A DNA stretch of 64,000 nt from Staphylococcus argenteus (GCF_000236925.1 NC_016941.1:2554566-2618565); one strand, 5' to 3'; counted from the first letter of the stretch, positions 51,809-63,113 are shown. Made by a program: numbers and translations. Notes: a model not told the origin generated them from the sequence alone.

Positions 51809-51889
51809 GCTTCGTCATTGAGAGTGAGACTTTGATTGATGTCTCTGGATCCAGATATTCATGATAACTACAATATTTACGATTATATA

Positions 51890-51945
51890 AATAACCCGAG
51901 ATTTTAGTATGATTCATGTCACTAAAATCTCGGGTTATTATTTGA
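51890..51945. terminator. bidirectional terminator before queH
   Basis: Perfect 19-bp inverted repeat (51890-51908 / 51921-51939) with T-rich tail, between convergent genes. Confidence 0.9.
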
Positions 51946-51994
51946 TATATTCTATGTAAGACAAGGCCTGTATACCTTTACGTCACACACTAGA

Positions 51995-52717
51995 TTAATC
52001 TGGATATTGTTCTAAAAATGCTTTCGCTTCTTTATTAACTGTTTTAAAATCAATACCTTGTTGCATCGCTGCAAAGACGCAGCCACAATAACACTGCCTA
52101 AAGATATTATAGTCATTACACATTTCTATAGAACGTTCATAACCTTTACTTTTCTTAAAATCACTTGGCAAATAGTTCACATCGTATATTTTTTGAACAT
52201 CCATACCAAGTTCATTGATTAATTGTGCGTTCTTTTTAGGTGATAATGTTAATGCACTTCCGAAGTAATCATAGCCATGTTCTACAGCTGCTTTAGCTAC
52301 AATATCTAAACGCATTTCAAAACAAGCAGTACAACGTAAACCGCCTTCTTTTTCATCAGCTAATTCTTTATCCTTCACCATTTTCATAAACTTATGTGGT
52401 TCATAAGGTGCTTCAATATACTTCACATTCGCACCAGTCTTGCGATTAAAGTCTTCCACAAATTGTTCTTGCACTTTAGCACGTCGTAAATATTCATTTT
52501 TCGGATGGATATTTGAATTCGCGAAATATATTGCAATGTCTGCATATTGAGTCAAAAACTCTAATGTATATGTACTACAAGGCGCACAACAGCTATGCAA
52601 TAAGATTTTAGGTCTGATTGCTTCTCTTTCCCACTGCCCGATTAACTTTTTAAGCACCTTGTCATAATTAATTTTTTGATTTTTCATTTTACCAATAATT
52701 GGTTCAGCATTAATCAT
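51995..52717 (-). CDS. queH: epoxyqueuosine reductase QueH
   Basis: A 240-residue QueH/DUF208-type enzyme for the last step of queuosine tRNA modification, using an iron-sulfur cluster and a second metal. Motifs: HSCCAPCS (adjacent Cys near 43-47), RCTACFEMRLD, and CYCGCVFA. Here it replaces the unrelated cobalamin-type QueG. GGGAGG precedes the ATG. It is a single gene, convergent with the tail-anchored protein. Confidence 0.88.
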   Translation of the reverse strand: MINAEPIIGKMKNQKINYDKVLKKLIGQWEREAIRPKILLHSCCAPCSTYTLEFLTQYADIAIYFANSNIHPKNEYLRRAKVQEQFVEDFNRKTGANVKYIEAPYEPHKFMKMVKDKELADEKEGGLRCTACFEMRLDIVAKAAVEHGYDYFGSALTLSPKKNAQLINELGMDVQKIYDVNYLPSDFKKSKGYERSIEMCNDYNIFRQCYCGCVFAAMQQGIDFKTVNKEAKAFLEQYPD

Positions 52718-52910
52718 GATTTAACCTCCCACATTGAATCATTAACTTCTATTATATATGATTCTTATTAAATGTCAGTCAAAAAAGTTAGAAATCCATT
52801 TTAATACATTTATATTTCTAAAATCCCTTATGTATCTGAAGGAATTTAATTTAAGGTCTACTTGACAAAGTGTTGTTCAAGTTGCAATACTCTTCTCTAT
52901 CATGGATTAA

Positions 52911-54419
52911 TTAGTTTAAGTGACGAATACTATATTTATGAATCATATTTTTTATTTGTTCTAAATTCTTGGCGTCTGTAGCCACAGATACGTAACTATC
53001 TGGGCGTACTAGAAATACTGAGTTTTCCTTAATACCTTTAGCATACATTGATTTGTTCCAAGGAACGTTATACATTGGAACCCCTGTTTCATAGGCTAAT
53101 TGTTTAACATCTTGTGTCATTGTCCCATATAGGTGTATTTGCCAATCATATGATTTTAAGGGTACAAAGTTATCAATGTTTTCGTTATAAATCCATGGTA
53201 GACGATCCCCACCTTTAATTTTGCCATATTCTCCAGTACTTAATTCACTTTGATGATAGTTTAAATTGGTTTGAGAAATAGTTTTAAATAATAATTTTTT
53301 CAGAGTATTAAATCGTAATAATTTGGGTGCTAAGAAAGGAATAACAAAGTTTTTAACCATACGACTATTAACCATGATTTGAAAAGCTGTATCAGTCGTA
53401 CTAACTAATTTTTTGGCGAACTCAATACGTTCTGGTTCATAAGTATCTAACAAATTTGTCGATGCTTTACCTTTTAATACCGCTGAGATTTTCCAGGCTA
53501 AATTAAGTGCATCGCTGATACCTGTATTCATACCTTGCCCACCTGCCGGACTATGAATATGACCAGCATCACCACAAATGAAAATGCGACCCACTCGAAA
53601 CCTTTCGGCTACACGATGATGAGCACGATAAGATGAATACCAATTCACCTTGTTTACTTTAATTGGTAAGATACGTTCTACATGAGGAATAAGTGTCACA
53701 AAATCTTTAGGAGCATCACCATCCACTTTTAAATTGTCAGGGACTAATCCAATCAATCTCAATTGCCCTTTAAATCTAACAGGAAATCCCATACAAAAAT
53801 AATTATAATGGAAGCCCATGGATGCATCTTTTAATTCTGTTCCATTTTCTACGTCAGCAACAAAAAAGGTTTGTCGATAAGTACCACCAGCGAAACCAAT
53901 ATCAAGTGATTTTCTAACAACACTACTTGCGCCATCGCAACCACAAATATAAGAAAAAGTTTGTGTTGAAACGCTACCGTCAGGTGATTGAATTTTAGCT
54001 GTTACAGCATTACCCTCGTCTGTAAACGATACTAATTCATGCTTCCAATCAATATGACCACCTAAGTTTTTCAGTTCATCAACAAGAATTTTTTCATGAA
54101 TGTCTTGGGGTAATGTTAAAACATATGGATAAGGGCTAATACCTTTGCCTAATTTACCTAATGGAATTTGTGCGATTGCTTTTTTATCTTTATACAGCTT
54201 TAATGTAGCTGCTTCAATACCGCTTTCAACAATTCTATCTACAAATCCAAATTGCTGGTAGAATTCTAATACTCTAGATTGAATAGCCATGGCACGAGAA
54301 GCAGTACCCGACCCTTCATTTTTATCAATAATTTTAAATGGAACACCTTGATTACTTAATGAAATTGCCATAGCTAGTCCACTAGGTCCAGCGCCAACTA
54401 TTAATACTCCATTGTTCAT
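52911..54419 (-). CDS. FAD-dependent aromatic monooxygenase (PheA/TfdB type)
   Basis: A 502-residue class A flavin monooxygenase. The FAD dinucleotide motif GAGPSGLAMA is at 9-18, the DG motif GCDGASSVVRK at about 160, and the GD motif GDAGHIHSPAGGQGMNTGISDALNLAWK at about 280. A thioredoxin-like C-terminal domain is present but short of obvious Cys. It would hydroxylate phenolic compounds or polyketide-like antibiotics. AGGAGA precedes the ATG. It is a single gene, with a palindrome about 90 bases upstream. Confidence 0.86.
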   Translation of the reverse strand: MNNGVLIVGAGPSGLAMAISLSNQGVPFKIIDKNEGSGTASRAMAIQSRVLEFYQQFGFVDRIVESGIEAATLKLYKDKKAIAQIPLGKLGKGISPYPYVLTLPQDIHEKILVDELKNLGGHIDWKHELVSFTDEGNAVTAKIQSPDGSVSTQTFSYICGCDGASSVVRKSLDIGFAGGTYRQTFFVADVENGTELKDASMGFHYNYFCMGFPVRFKGQLRLIGLVPDNLKVDGDAPKDFVTLIPHVERILPIKVNKVNWYSSYRAHHRVAERFRVGRIFICGDAGHIHSPAGGQGMNTGISDALNLAWKISAVLKGKASTNLLDTYEPERIEFAKKLVSTTDTAFQIMVNSRMVKNFVIPFLAPKLLRFNTLKKLLFKTISQTNLNYHQSELSTGEYGKIKGGDRLPWIYNENIDNFVPLKSYDWQIHLYGTMTQDVKQLAYETGVPMYNVPWNKSMYAKGIKENSVFLVRPDSYVSVATDAKNLEQIKNMIHKYSIRHLN

Positions 54420-54507
54420 ATTTATCTATCTCCTATACAATTTACTTTTTTATTATTGATTAAGCATATATCGATTAGCTAGAGTGTTAAATTACTACAA
54501 ATTAGAA

Positions 54508-54535
54508 AATGAACACTTTCAAATATGTGTTCATT
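54508..54535. promoter_or_regulatory. palindrome upstream of the FAD monooxygenase gene
   Basis: AATGAACAC (54508-54516) and GTGTTCATT (54527-54535) form a perfect 9-bp inverted repeat with a 10-base spacer. There is no T-run, so it is more likely an operator than a terminator. The regulator is unknown. Confidence 0.55.
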
Positions 54536-54701
54536 AAAATTAATCACCATACATAATAATTACCACGGTGTTTATACGCGCTCTTTCTATGTCTAAACAA
54601 TCAAATAATTCATATATTGAGATATTCAAAATCTCAATCAAAAATAAAATGCCACGTAATTAAGTTATGCACACCAAAAGTGCATATAGGAGGTTTGCAT
54701 T

Positions 54702-54767
54702 TTGAAAATTGGTTTTCAAGCGTTTTACCTGGATTACAAAATTAAAATTTTTAAGAGAATTGATTAA
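54702..54767 (+). other. very short frame with strong ribosome site, possible gene remnant
   Basis: AGGAGG is followed 8 bases later by TTG and 21 codons reading LKIGFQAFYLDYKIKIFKRI before a stop. The beginning resembles the N-terminus of luciferase-like monooxygenases, but too little remains to be sure. A hairpin ATGCAC / GTGCAT lies just upstream. The rest of the 565-base gap 54420-54984 shows nothing clear. Confidence 0.3.
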
Positions 54768-54984
54768 ATACATATGATTACGAAAAGAAATTTAGCGATC
54801 ATTTGAGTAAATAAAAAAGTAAAAGCACTAGTTTAGATAAAGCAATTGGATTTGTAATTTCATCCTTCAATTTATCATGTATTTTACAAAAGATTGATTT
54901 CAATTCATCGTAAAAGTTATACTTTTGCCATTTTTTAATGTAACATGGTGTTAGTAATAAAAATAATACATTGAGGTGTTTTAC

Positions 54985-55434
54985 ATGACAGCATTATTCC
55001 CTTATATCGCTTTTGAAAATTCAAAAGAAGCCCTTGCATATTACGAAGAAGTATTTGGTGCAACTGACGTTAAACGTTTAGAAGTTGGCGAAGAACAAGC
55101 ATCACATTTTGGTATGTCTAAAGAACAAGCACAAGAAGCAACTATGCATGCTGAATTTGAAGTGCTTGGCGTTAAAGTTTTATGTTCAGATTCTTTCGGC
55201 CGTGCTGACAAAATTAATAATGGTATTTCATTATTAATCGATTATGATGTTAATAATAAAGAAGATGCTGATAAAGTTGAAACATTCTATGAACAAATTA
55301 AAGATCATGCTTCAATTGAAATAGAATTACCATTTGCTGACCAATTCTGGGGTGGCAAAATGGGCATCTTTACCGATAAATATGGCGTTCGTTGGATGTT
55401 ACATGGTCAAGATTATAACGCGATGCCACAGTAA
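54985..55434 (+). CDS. PhnB-like VOC-family protein
   Basis: A 149-residue VOC protein of the PhnB/3-demethylubiquinone methyltransferase-like subgroup, typified by FPYIAFENSKEALAYYEEVFGA, MHAEFEVLGVKVLCSD and FWGGKMGIFTDKYGVRWML. These proteins are often annotated as methyltransferases but have no SAM-binding motif; the function is unknown. GAGGTG precedes the ATG at 54985. It is followed by a terminator and convergent with a TetR gene. Confidence 0.87.
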   Translation: MTALFPYIAFENSKEALAYYEEVFGATDVKRLEVGEEQASHFGMSKEQAQEATMHAEFEVLGVKVLCSDSFGRADKINNGISLLIDYDVNNKEDADKVETFYEQIKDHASIEIELPFADQFWGGKMGIFTDKYGVRWMLHGQDYNAMPQ

Positions 55435-55482
55435 TATTATTGCTGAAGATATCATTTAATAATATGGTTTAACATTTTTAGC

Positions 55483-55522
55483 AAGGCAAGCCACTCTCGA
55501 TTCATGGCTTGCCTTATTTTAT
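55483..55522 (+). terminator. terminator of the PhnB-like gene
   Basis: Perfect 11-bp stem AAGGCAAGCCA / TGGCTTGCCTT with T-rich tail; its end touches the stop codon of the convergent TetR gene and may serve both. Confidence 0.87.
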
Positions 55523-56106
55523 TGTATATTTTTAATTATCGTTGCAGGCCCTTGATTGACAATCATATTAAAATGCCTAATTAAGTCAACTTTGTCTATA
55601 CGGTTTGGATCTTCTACCCAATGTCTTATTAAAGACAATCCCGCACCTGAAACATAACTCATAAAGTATGAAAATGGTATACCATTAATTTGATCATTTT
55701 CATTTTTATAACGTTGTAAATGACACATTATTAAGTCATATAGTTTTTCGTGTATATTCGAATCTTTCCCCATACGAAACATCAATTGATAAAATGGTAT
55801 ATTTTCTTCTATGTTTCCTATTAAGATTTTCATAATGTTATATATATTATCCGCCGATAGTCCAGTCGCTTCATTCGAAGTATTATCATTAATAAATGTT
55901 TTAATTTCCTCCAACTGCTGATCTTCCAATTTTTCCAGTAAATCATATTTATCATAATAATGCGTATAAAACGTACTTCTGTTAACATCAGCTAAATCTG
56001 CAATTTGTTGCACCGTAACCTGTTCCAATTGTTGATGCTGTAACAATTCTATAAATGCATCTCTAATCGCGATTTGTGATTTTCTAATACGTCGATCTAT
56101 TGTCAT
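55519..56106 (-). CDS. TetR-family transcriptional regulator
   Basis: A 195-residue TetR-like protein. The helix-turn-helix lies at residues about 25-52 (LEQVTVQQIADLADVNRSTFYTHYYDKYDLLEKL). The C-terminal domain resembles TetR_C_7-type domains (FSYFMSYVSGAGLSLIRHWVEDPNRI). The ATG at 56106 follows AAGGA at 10 bases; the GTG at 56115 is too close. It is divergent from the CocE-type hydrolase gene, 143 bases away, a likely target. Confidence 0.86.
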   Translation of the reverse strand: MTIDRRIRKSQIAIRDAFIELLQHQQLEQVTVQQIADLADVNRSTFYTHYYDKYDLLEKLEDQQLEEIKTFINDNTSNEATGLSADNIYNIMKILIGNIEENIPFYQLMFRMGKDSNIHEKLYDLIMCHLQRYKNENDQINGIPFSYFMSYVSGAGLSLIRHWVEDPNRIDKVDLIRHFNMIVNQGPATIIKNIQ

Positions 56107-56249
56107 CCTTATCACGTCCTTAGCTAATGATTATTAACAATTATAAACGTTATGTTCATTATCCTACAAATCTCCAACATTGATGATTGGCACACAATGT
56201 TTACCTGTTTAATATAGGTGATACAAACAAACAGAAAAAGGTGATAACA

Positions 56250-57932
56250 ATGAACCAACATTTACTAGGAAATCCAAAATTAACTGTAACTCATGTCAAC
56301 GAAGTGAAAGCCGGTATTAACCACATCGTTGTCGACAGTGTTCAATATGGAAATCAAGAAATGATTATGGAAAAAGATGTCACTGTGGAAATGCGCGATG
56401 GCGAAAAATTATATATTAATATTTTCAGACCAAATAAAGATGGCAAATTCCCTGTAGTTATGTCTGCAGATACTTACGGCAAAGATAATAAGCCTAAAAT
56501 CACTAATATGGGTGCCCTTTGGCCAACATTAGGCGCCATTCCGACATCTAGTTTTACACCTGAAGAATCACCAGACCCAGGATTTTGGGTGCCAAATGAT
56601 TATGTTGTAGTCAAAGTTGCATTACGCGGTAGTGACAAATCAAAAGGCGTCTTATCTCCATGGTCAAAAAGAGAAGCAGAAGATTATTACGAAGTGATTG
56701 AATGGGCAGCAAAACAGTCATGGAGTAATGGAAATATCGGGACAAATGGCGTTTCTTATCTTGCGGTGACTCAATGGTGGGTCGCATCATTAAATCCACC
56801 ACATTTAAAAGCAATGATTCCTTGGGAAGGCTTAAATGATATGTATAGAGAAGTAGCCTTTCACGGAGGTATACCGGATACTGGCTTTTATCGTTTCTGG
56901 ACTCAAGGTATTTTTGCGAGATGGACAGATAATCCAAATATCGAAGATCTGATACAAGCACAACAAGCACACCCATTGTTCGATGATTTTTGGAAACAGC
57001 GTCAAGTGCCATTATCACAAATTAAAACACCTCTACTAACATGTGCTAGTTGGTCTACACAAGGTTTGCACAACCGTGGCTCTTTTGAAGGATTTAAACA
57101 AGCTGCATCAGAAGAAAAATGGCTATATGTTCATGGGCGCAAAGAATGGGAAAGCTACTACGCTAGAGAGAATCTTGAACGCCAAAAAGCATTTTTTGAT
57201 TGTTACCTTAAGGATGAAAATAACGATTGGAAAGATACGCCTCATGTCATTTATGAAGTTAGAGATCAATTTTATAAAGGCGAATTCAAATCAGCGTCAG
57301 TGTTCCCTTTACCTAACACAGAATATACACCATTGTATTTGAATGCTGACAATCACACATTGAATCATGCAAAGATTAGTAGTGAGCGTGTTGCACAGTA
57401 TGACTCTGAAGATAAACAACAAGATGTGCGTTTTAAATATACATTTGACAAAGATACTGAGTTAGTTGGAAACATGAACTTAAAACTATGGGTAAGCACT
57501 ACAGAATCAGACGATATGGATTTATTTGCAGGTATTAAAAAGTTAAATCGTCATGGTAATGAAGTTAACTTCCCTGATTTTAATCATATTGAAAATGGTC
57601 AAGTAGCTACTGGTTGGTTACGCGTATCACATCGTGAATTAGATCAAGAAAAATCCACAATTGCGCAACCTTGGCATAAACATGAAACAGAATTAAAGTT
57701 GTCACAAGATGAGATTGTACCTGTTGAAATCGAATTATTGCCTTCAGGCACGCTATTTAAACAAGGCGAAACATTAGAAGTTGTTGTTAAAGGTAGTGAA
57801 ATTGTAATTGGTAATAGTACCCCTGGCATGAAAACACGTTATGAACATGAAGAAACCGTAAATAAAGGCATGCACATGATTTATACTGGTGGTAAATATG
57901 ATTCACAATTAATCATTCCTATCGTTAATTAA
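56250..57932 (+). CDS. CocE/NonD-family hydrolase
   Basis: A 560-residue X-Pro dipeptidyl-peptidase-like serine hydrolase. The alpha/beta-hydrolase core has the nucleophile in NGVSYLAVTQ (Ser about 169). The C-terminal jelly-roll domain begins near residue 360 (KLWVSTTESDDMDLFAGI). Relatives hydrolyse esters such as cocaine or act on acylated peptides; no signal peptide is visible, so it acts in the cytoplasm. AAAGGTGATAAC precedes the ATG at 56250. It is divergent from a TetR gene and followed by a terminator. Confidence 0.88.
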   Translation: MNQHLLGNPKLTVTHVNEVKAGINHIVVDSVQYGNQEMIMEKDVTVEMRDGEKLYINIFRPNKDGKFPVVMSADTYGKDNKPKITNMGALWPTLGAIPTSSFTPEESPDPGFWVPNDYVVVKVALRGSDKSKGVLSPWSKREAEDYYEVIEWAAKQSWSNGNIGTNGVSYLAVTQWWVASLNPPHLKAMIPWEGLNDMYREVAFHGGIPDTGFYRFWTQGIFARWTDNPNIEDLIQAQQAHPLFDDFWKQRQVPLSQIKTPLLTCASWSTQGLHNRGSFEGFKQAASEEKWLYVHGRKEWESYYARENLERQKAFFDCYLKDENNDWKDTPHVIYEVRDQFYKGEFKSASVFPLPNTEYTPLYLNADNHTLNHAKISSERVAQYDSEDKQQDVRFKYTFDKDTELVGNMNLKLWVSTTESDDMDLFAGIKKLNRHGNEVNFPDFNHIENGQVATGWLRVSHRELDQEKSTIAQPWHKHETELKLSQDEIVPVEIELLPSGTLFKQGETLEVVVKGSEIVIGNSTPGMKTRYEHEETVNKGMHMIYTGGKYDSQLIIPIVN

Positions 57933-58012
57933 TATATGGTGATTACAGCCGACTGTGTTGATAAGCAACATGTAAATAAATCAACTTGAAATAGTGAAAG
58001 CATTGTATAACA

Positions 58013-58065
58013 AGGGAAGACCACACGCTTGGTAGCTTAAACCAAGGTGTGGCCCTTTTTATTAT
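58013..58065 (+). terminator. terminator after the CocE-type hydrolase gene
   Basis: CCACAC-G-CTTGG pairs with CCAAGGTGTGG (one bulge) plus outer GGG / CCC pairs, then T5. Confidence 0.8.
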
Positions 58066-58697
58066 TGATGGCTATTTAATTTTATAAATCGTGTCACTAA
58101 ACTTACTACAAGCAATATTAGACCAATAAATAAAGCCATGATTGCTGTATTACTTTCGTTGCTTACGCCTGTTTTTGGCAATTCTTTCAATTGTTGTATA
58201 TGTACATCTTTGCTCTTGTTATCCAAATAATTACTTTGTTGTTTAACTATTTGTTTATTACTTTTTGTGTGAGTATCTTTTGCTTTAGTACTTGGATTTG
58301 CAGCACTATTATTCGATGTTCCATTGATGTTTTTCAACTGCTTGTTAACATTTGAATCTTTCGTGCCATCCATTAAATTATCTGGATGCTTTAGTAAATG
58401 TCTGCAATCCGATACTATTCCAGAATCATTTGCCTTTACAGTATTATTCGAAGCCTCATTATCATCTTTCAACTGCTTGATAACATTTGGATCTTTCGTA
58501 CCATCTATTAAATTATCAAGTTTTTTCATACGTGCTATATCACTAACTGGCCCAGGATAATTTGCATCCGGTTGTCTAACTGGTATTAAATTGCTATTTT
58601 CATTCACACCTTCAGGCTTGTTATTTTCGGCGTTTGCATTATCCGTAAAAATCAACACTGATAAAATTGCAACAAATAAACTTATAACTTTTTTCAT
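58062..58697 (-). CDS. sasK: LPXTG cell-wall-anchored protein SasK
   Basis: A 211-residue sortase substrate. The signal peptide cleaves after ANA near residue 23. The surface region is Asn/Lys/Asp-rich and contains two copies of a repeat of about 25 residues (DNLIDGTKDPNV at 61 and DNLMDGTKDSNV at 106, both ending in SNN). Then come the LPKTG motif (173-177), a hydrophobic helix and a short basic tail. Length and motif match S. aureus SasK; the ligand is unknown. AAAGG lies 9 bases before the ATG at 58697. A decayed domain fragment lies directly upstream. Confidence 0.85.
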   Translation of the reverse strand: MKKVISLFVAILSVLIFTDNANAENNKPEGVNENSNLIPVRQPDANYPGPVSDIARMKKLDNLIDGTKDPNVIKQLKDDNEASNNTVKANDSGIVSDCRHLLKHPDNLMDGTKDSNVNKQLKNINGTSNNSAANPSTKAKDTHTKSNKQIVKQQSNYLDNKSKDVHIQQLKELPKTGVSNESNTAIMALFIGLILLVVSLVTRFIKLNSHQ

Positions 58698-58712
58698 CTT
58701 ATTCATCCTTTC

Positions 58713-58841
58713 CTATTTTACTACCTTAATATCATTGCTATTAAAGTAACCCATCCATCTATTTTTTTCGTCGTATAAAGAGTAATATTTATACCCATTC
58801 GGAATATTGTAATAGAGTTTGGCTGTATACGCTTTATCTAT
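58713..58841 (-). pseudogene. C-terminal SH3-like domain fragment, decayed gene upstream of sasK
   Basis: A reading frame of 42 codons without a start codon or ribosome site, bounded by a TAA at 58842. It encodes a typical domain end: DKAYTAKLYYNIPNGYKYYSLY, then RWMGYFNSNDIKVVK and a TAG. The Trp/Tyr/Gly spacing is that of bacterial SH3/GW-like wall-binding domains of autolysins and surface proteins. I read it as the 3' remnant of such a gene, 16 bases from sasK. The gap on to 59082 shows nothing else. Confidence 0.55.
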
Positions 58842-59082
58842 TTAATATAATTTTATTATACAATTGATATCAATTCAATTTTTTCCACTTCATGAATACT
58901 AAATAACATGACTATAAATTATGTTGCTAAGTTAGGAATTCTATTTTCTACCAAATAAATTCTGCATACTGTTTTAGAAAATCCATTCGAAAACTTATTT
59001 CTTTTTAAATATGTACATTATTAAACACTGATAAAAGTGCAACAATAATACATATGCTTCTCTTATGCTAATCAGATAGACA

Positions 59083-59133
59083 TAAAAATAAAAACCCCTA
59101 ATGGATAACTACATTGTTATCTACTAGAGGTTT
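59083..59133 (-). terminator. terminator of panBCD
   Basis: Eighteen-pair stem including G-U pairs (59116-59133 / 59092-59109), U-rich tail on the minus strand, 21 bases past the panD stop. Confidence 0.85.
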
Positions 59134-59153
59134 CTAACTTATGCTATTTAATT

Positions 59154-59537
59154 TTATAACACTATCGTATTTTCTTTTTCGTGAATCATTTCAATAATGA
59201 CATTGTCTTCATTCATTACTGCTACTTTAGGTGCATGGTGTTTAATTTCTTCTTCATTCAACTGTGCATAAGTCATGATTATGACTACGTCGCCTACTTC
59301 AACAAGTCTTGATGCTGCACCATTCAAACAAATTTTACCACTACCTCTTTCGCCAGCTATTACGTATGTTTCAAAACGTGCACCATTATTATTATTCACG
59401 ATGGCTACTTTTTCATTAGGCAAGATGTCTACCGCGTCCAATATATCTGAATCAATCGTTATGCTACCTACATAATTTAAATTCGACTCAGTCACTCTTG
59501 CTCTATGAATTTTAGCATTCATCATTGTTCTTATCAC
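59154..59537 (-). CDS. panD: aspartate 1-decarboxylase
   Basis: A 127-residue pyruvoyl enzyme making beta-alanine for pantothenate. The self-cleavage site is Gly24-Ser25 in [13 protein letters not shown], and the active-site region [13 protein letters not shown] and [20 protein letters not shown] is intact. The GTG at 59537 is chosen: GGAG lies 9 bases upstream and the length matches S. aureus PanD. It begins one base after the panC stop, so translation is coupled. Confidence 0.94.
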   Translation of the reverse strand: MIRTMMNAKIHRARVTESNLNYVGSITIDSDILDAVDILPNEKVAIVNNNNGARFETYVIAGERGSGKICLNGAASRLVEVGDVVIIMTYAQLNEEEIKHHAPKVAVMNEDNVIIEMIHEKENTIVL

Positions 59538-59538
59538 T

Positions 59539-61201
<1,663 letters not shown>

Positions 61202-61273
61202 TGTTATTCAACCTCTTTTTGCAGTATTATTAGAAATAGTATAATTAATCTTTTATAGAAAGGAAAGAAGAAG

Positions 61274-62134
61274 ATGTTATCAGTCGCGATTATCGGTCCA
61301 GGCGCTGTTGGTTCAACAATTGCTTACGAATTGCAACAATCAATGTCTAATGCAACGCTTATCGGGAAACACGCCAAAACATTAACATATTATACTGTAC
61401 CACATGCACCGGCACAAGACATTACTGTAATGGGTTATGACGATATAACAAATGTATTCGATGTAATCATTATCGCTGTAAAAACACATCAACTCTCTGA
61501 TGTTATTCCTCATTTAAAACGCCTTGCACATGAGAATACGCTCATCATTTTAGCTCAAAATGGGAATGGTCAATTAGAACGTATTCCATATAAACACGTA
61601 TACCAAGCAGTTGTTTACATAAGTGGTCAAAAGAAAGACGATGTTGTTACGCATTTTAGAGATTATCAAATACGTCTACAAGATACTGCTTTAACTCGTC
61701 AATTTAAAGATCTAGTTCAAAATAGTCATATAGATGTTGTATTGGAAGCAAATATACAACAAGCCATTTGGTATAAATTGTTAGTAAACTTAGGCATTAA
61801 TTCAATCACAGCACTAGGCAGACAGACTGTCGCAATTATGCATAATCCTGAAATACGTATGTTATGTAGACAATTACTTGAAGATGGTTGTCGAGTTGCA
61901 CAGGCTGAAGGTTTAGACTTTTCAGAGCAAACCGTTGATACCATTATGTCCATATATCAAGGTTATCCAGACGAAATGGGTACGAGCATGTATTATGATA
62001 TTATGCACCACCAGCCTCTTGAAGTTGAAGCAATTCAAGGATTTATTTATCGACGTGCACGAGCACACAAACTTGATACGCCTTACTTAGATACCATTTA
62101 CAGCTTTTTAAAAGCGTATCAACAACAACTTTAA
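61274..62134 (+). CDS. panE: 2-dehydropantoate 2-reductase
   Basis: A 286-residue ketopantoate reductase. The NADPH motif is IIGPGAVGSTIA (6-17). The catalytic Lys is likely in NLGINSITALGRQ-adjacent AIWYKLLVN, and the C-terminal helical domain has the Glu in HHQPLEVEAIQG. It supplies pantoate for PanC. AGAAAGGAAAG precedes the ATG. It is divergent from panBCD with a 72-base gap, so the four genes form one bidirectional pantothenate locus. Confidence 0.9.
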   Translation: MLSVAIIGPGAVGSTIAYELQQSMSNATLIGKHAKTLTYYTVPHAPAQDITVMGYDDITNVFDVIIIAVKTHQLSDVIPHLKRLAHENTLIILAQNGNGQLERIPYKHVYQAVVYISGQKKDDVVTHFRDYQIRLQDTALTRQFKDLVQNSHIDVVLEANIQQAIWYKLLVNLGINSITALGRQTVAIMHNPEIRMLCRQLLEDGCRVAQAEGLDFSEQTVDTIMSIYQGYPDEMGTSMYYDIMHHQPLEVEAIQGFIYRRARAHKLDTPYLDTIYSFLKAYQQQL

Positions 62135-62149
62135 ACACACGCACATATT

Positions 62150-62207
62150 AAAAACCTTAACGATGCATTTAAAACATTTCGTTCTAAATATCGTTAAGGT
62201 CTTCTTA
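62150..62207. terminator. terminator between panE and alsD
   Basis: Perfect 11-bp stem ACCTTAACGAT / ATCGTTAAGGT with A4 and T-rich flanks, between convergent genes. Confidence 0.82.
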
Positions 62208-62221
62208 TGATATTTATTGGA

Positions 62222-62926
62222 TTATTCAGCTTCTCTAATTTCTTCTGCCACATCTTTGTAATCAATTTTTGTTTTAACAAATGTCTCATTATTTACCGGG
62301 AAATGTTGCTGGAAAGTTTCAAAGTTTTGAATTTCAATGACGACATCATCCACTTCAAAGTCAAGCACATGTCCACCATAACTTCTATTATCATCCGCAA
62401 AATGAATATGGAACCCAGCAGATCCTATACCATGAAATAATTCTGGTGTGAAAAATCCAACGATGGTACCACGAATATTCTGTCTTATTTCTTCTGGCTG
62501 TCTGCGAGCTGAATCAATCAAACGTGTATATGGCGGTTGTTGTGCAGGCATCATTCGTACATGCATATGTTTAAATGTCCCATAAATTTTTACAGCTGAA
62601 AATAAATTGTCACTCAACATTTCATTTTTAATCTGTGCAAACACATCTTCTTGTGACAGTTGTTGCAATGAAAAAGTTTTACTCGCTTTAAAATTAGTGA
62701 TTGATGCATACGGTACTTTCTCATCACCTGTTAATTCTATAAACTGTTTGTGTTCATTGGCATGATATGCCTTTCCATCTAGAAAAATCACTTCTCCATC
62801 AGAACCAGTTAACGTTGCGATTCCTAAATTCCCATGTTCTAATACTTCATTAATTGTCGCAGTTCCCTCTAGTAGACCAGCCATTAATGTGCCTAATGTG
62901 CCATGCTGATACAAGACATTTGTCAT
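62222..62926 (-). CDS. alsD: alpha-acetolactate decarboxylase
   Basis: A 234-residue zinc enzyme converting acetolactate to acetoin in overflow metabolism and acid defence. Metal-ligand His residues are in GFHIHFADD and GGHVLDF, with Glu and Arg in the N-terminal domain (GTLMAGLLEGTATI). The ATG at 62926 follows GGGAGA at 10 bases; the ATG at 62944 has no site. Also named budA. The synthase alsS is not adjacent here. It is near ldh2 but separated by a terminator. Confidence 0.92.
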   Translation of the reverse strand: MTNVLYQHGTLGTLMAGLLEGTATINEVLEHGNLGIATLTGSDGEVIFLDGKAYHANEHKQFIELTGDEKVPYASITNFKASKTFSLQQLSQEDVFAQIKNEMLSDNLFSAVKIYGTFKHMHVRMMPAQQPPYTRLIDSARRQPEEIRQNIRGTIVGFFTPELFHGIGSAGFHIHFADDNRSYGGHVLDFEVDDVVIEIQNFETFQQHFPVNNETFVKTKIDYKDVAEEIREAE

Positions 62927-63113
62927 TCGAAAACCATCTCCCATATAGTATTACTAGTCGTCATGATCTAAAATGTATCTCGTGTATTATCCCAATCCTA
63001 TATAGTCAATTACATCTCGACATTTTGCTTCGTGTCATTAACATTTTATGAGTCATGATACTTTATTCATTTATTATTTTACGCCAAAAGTATTCTCACT
63101 ATCAATGACTGTA

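Noticed and set aside
56611..57018. Open frame of 135 codons antisense to the CocE-type hydrolase
   Set aside because: No start signals; the sense-strand gene is clearly real.
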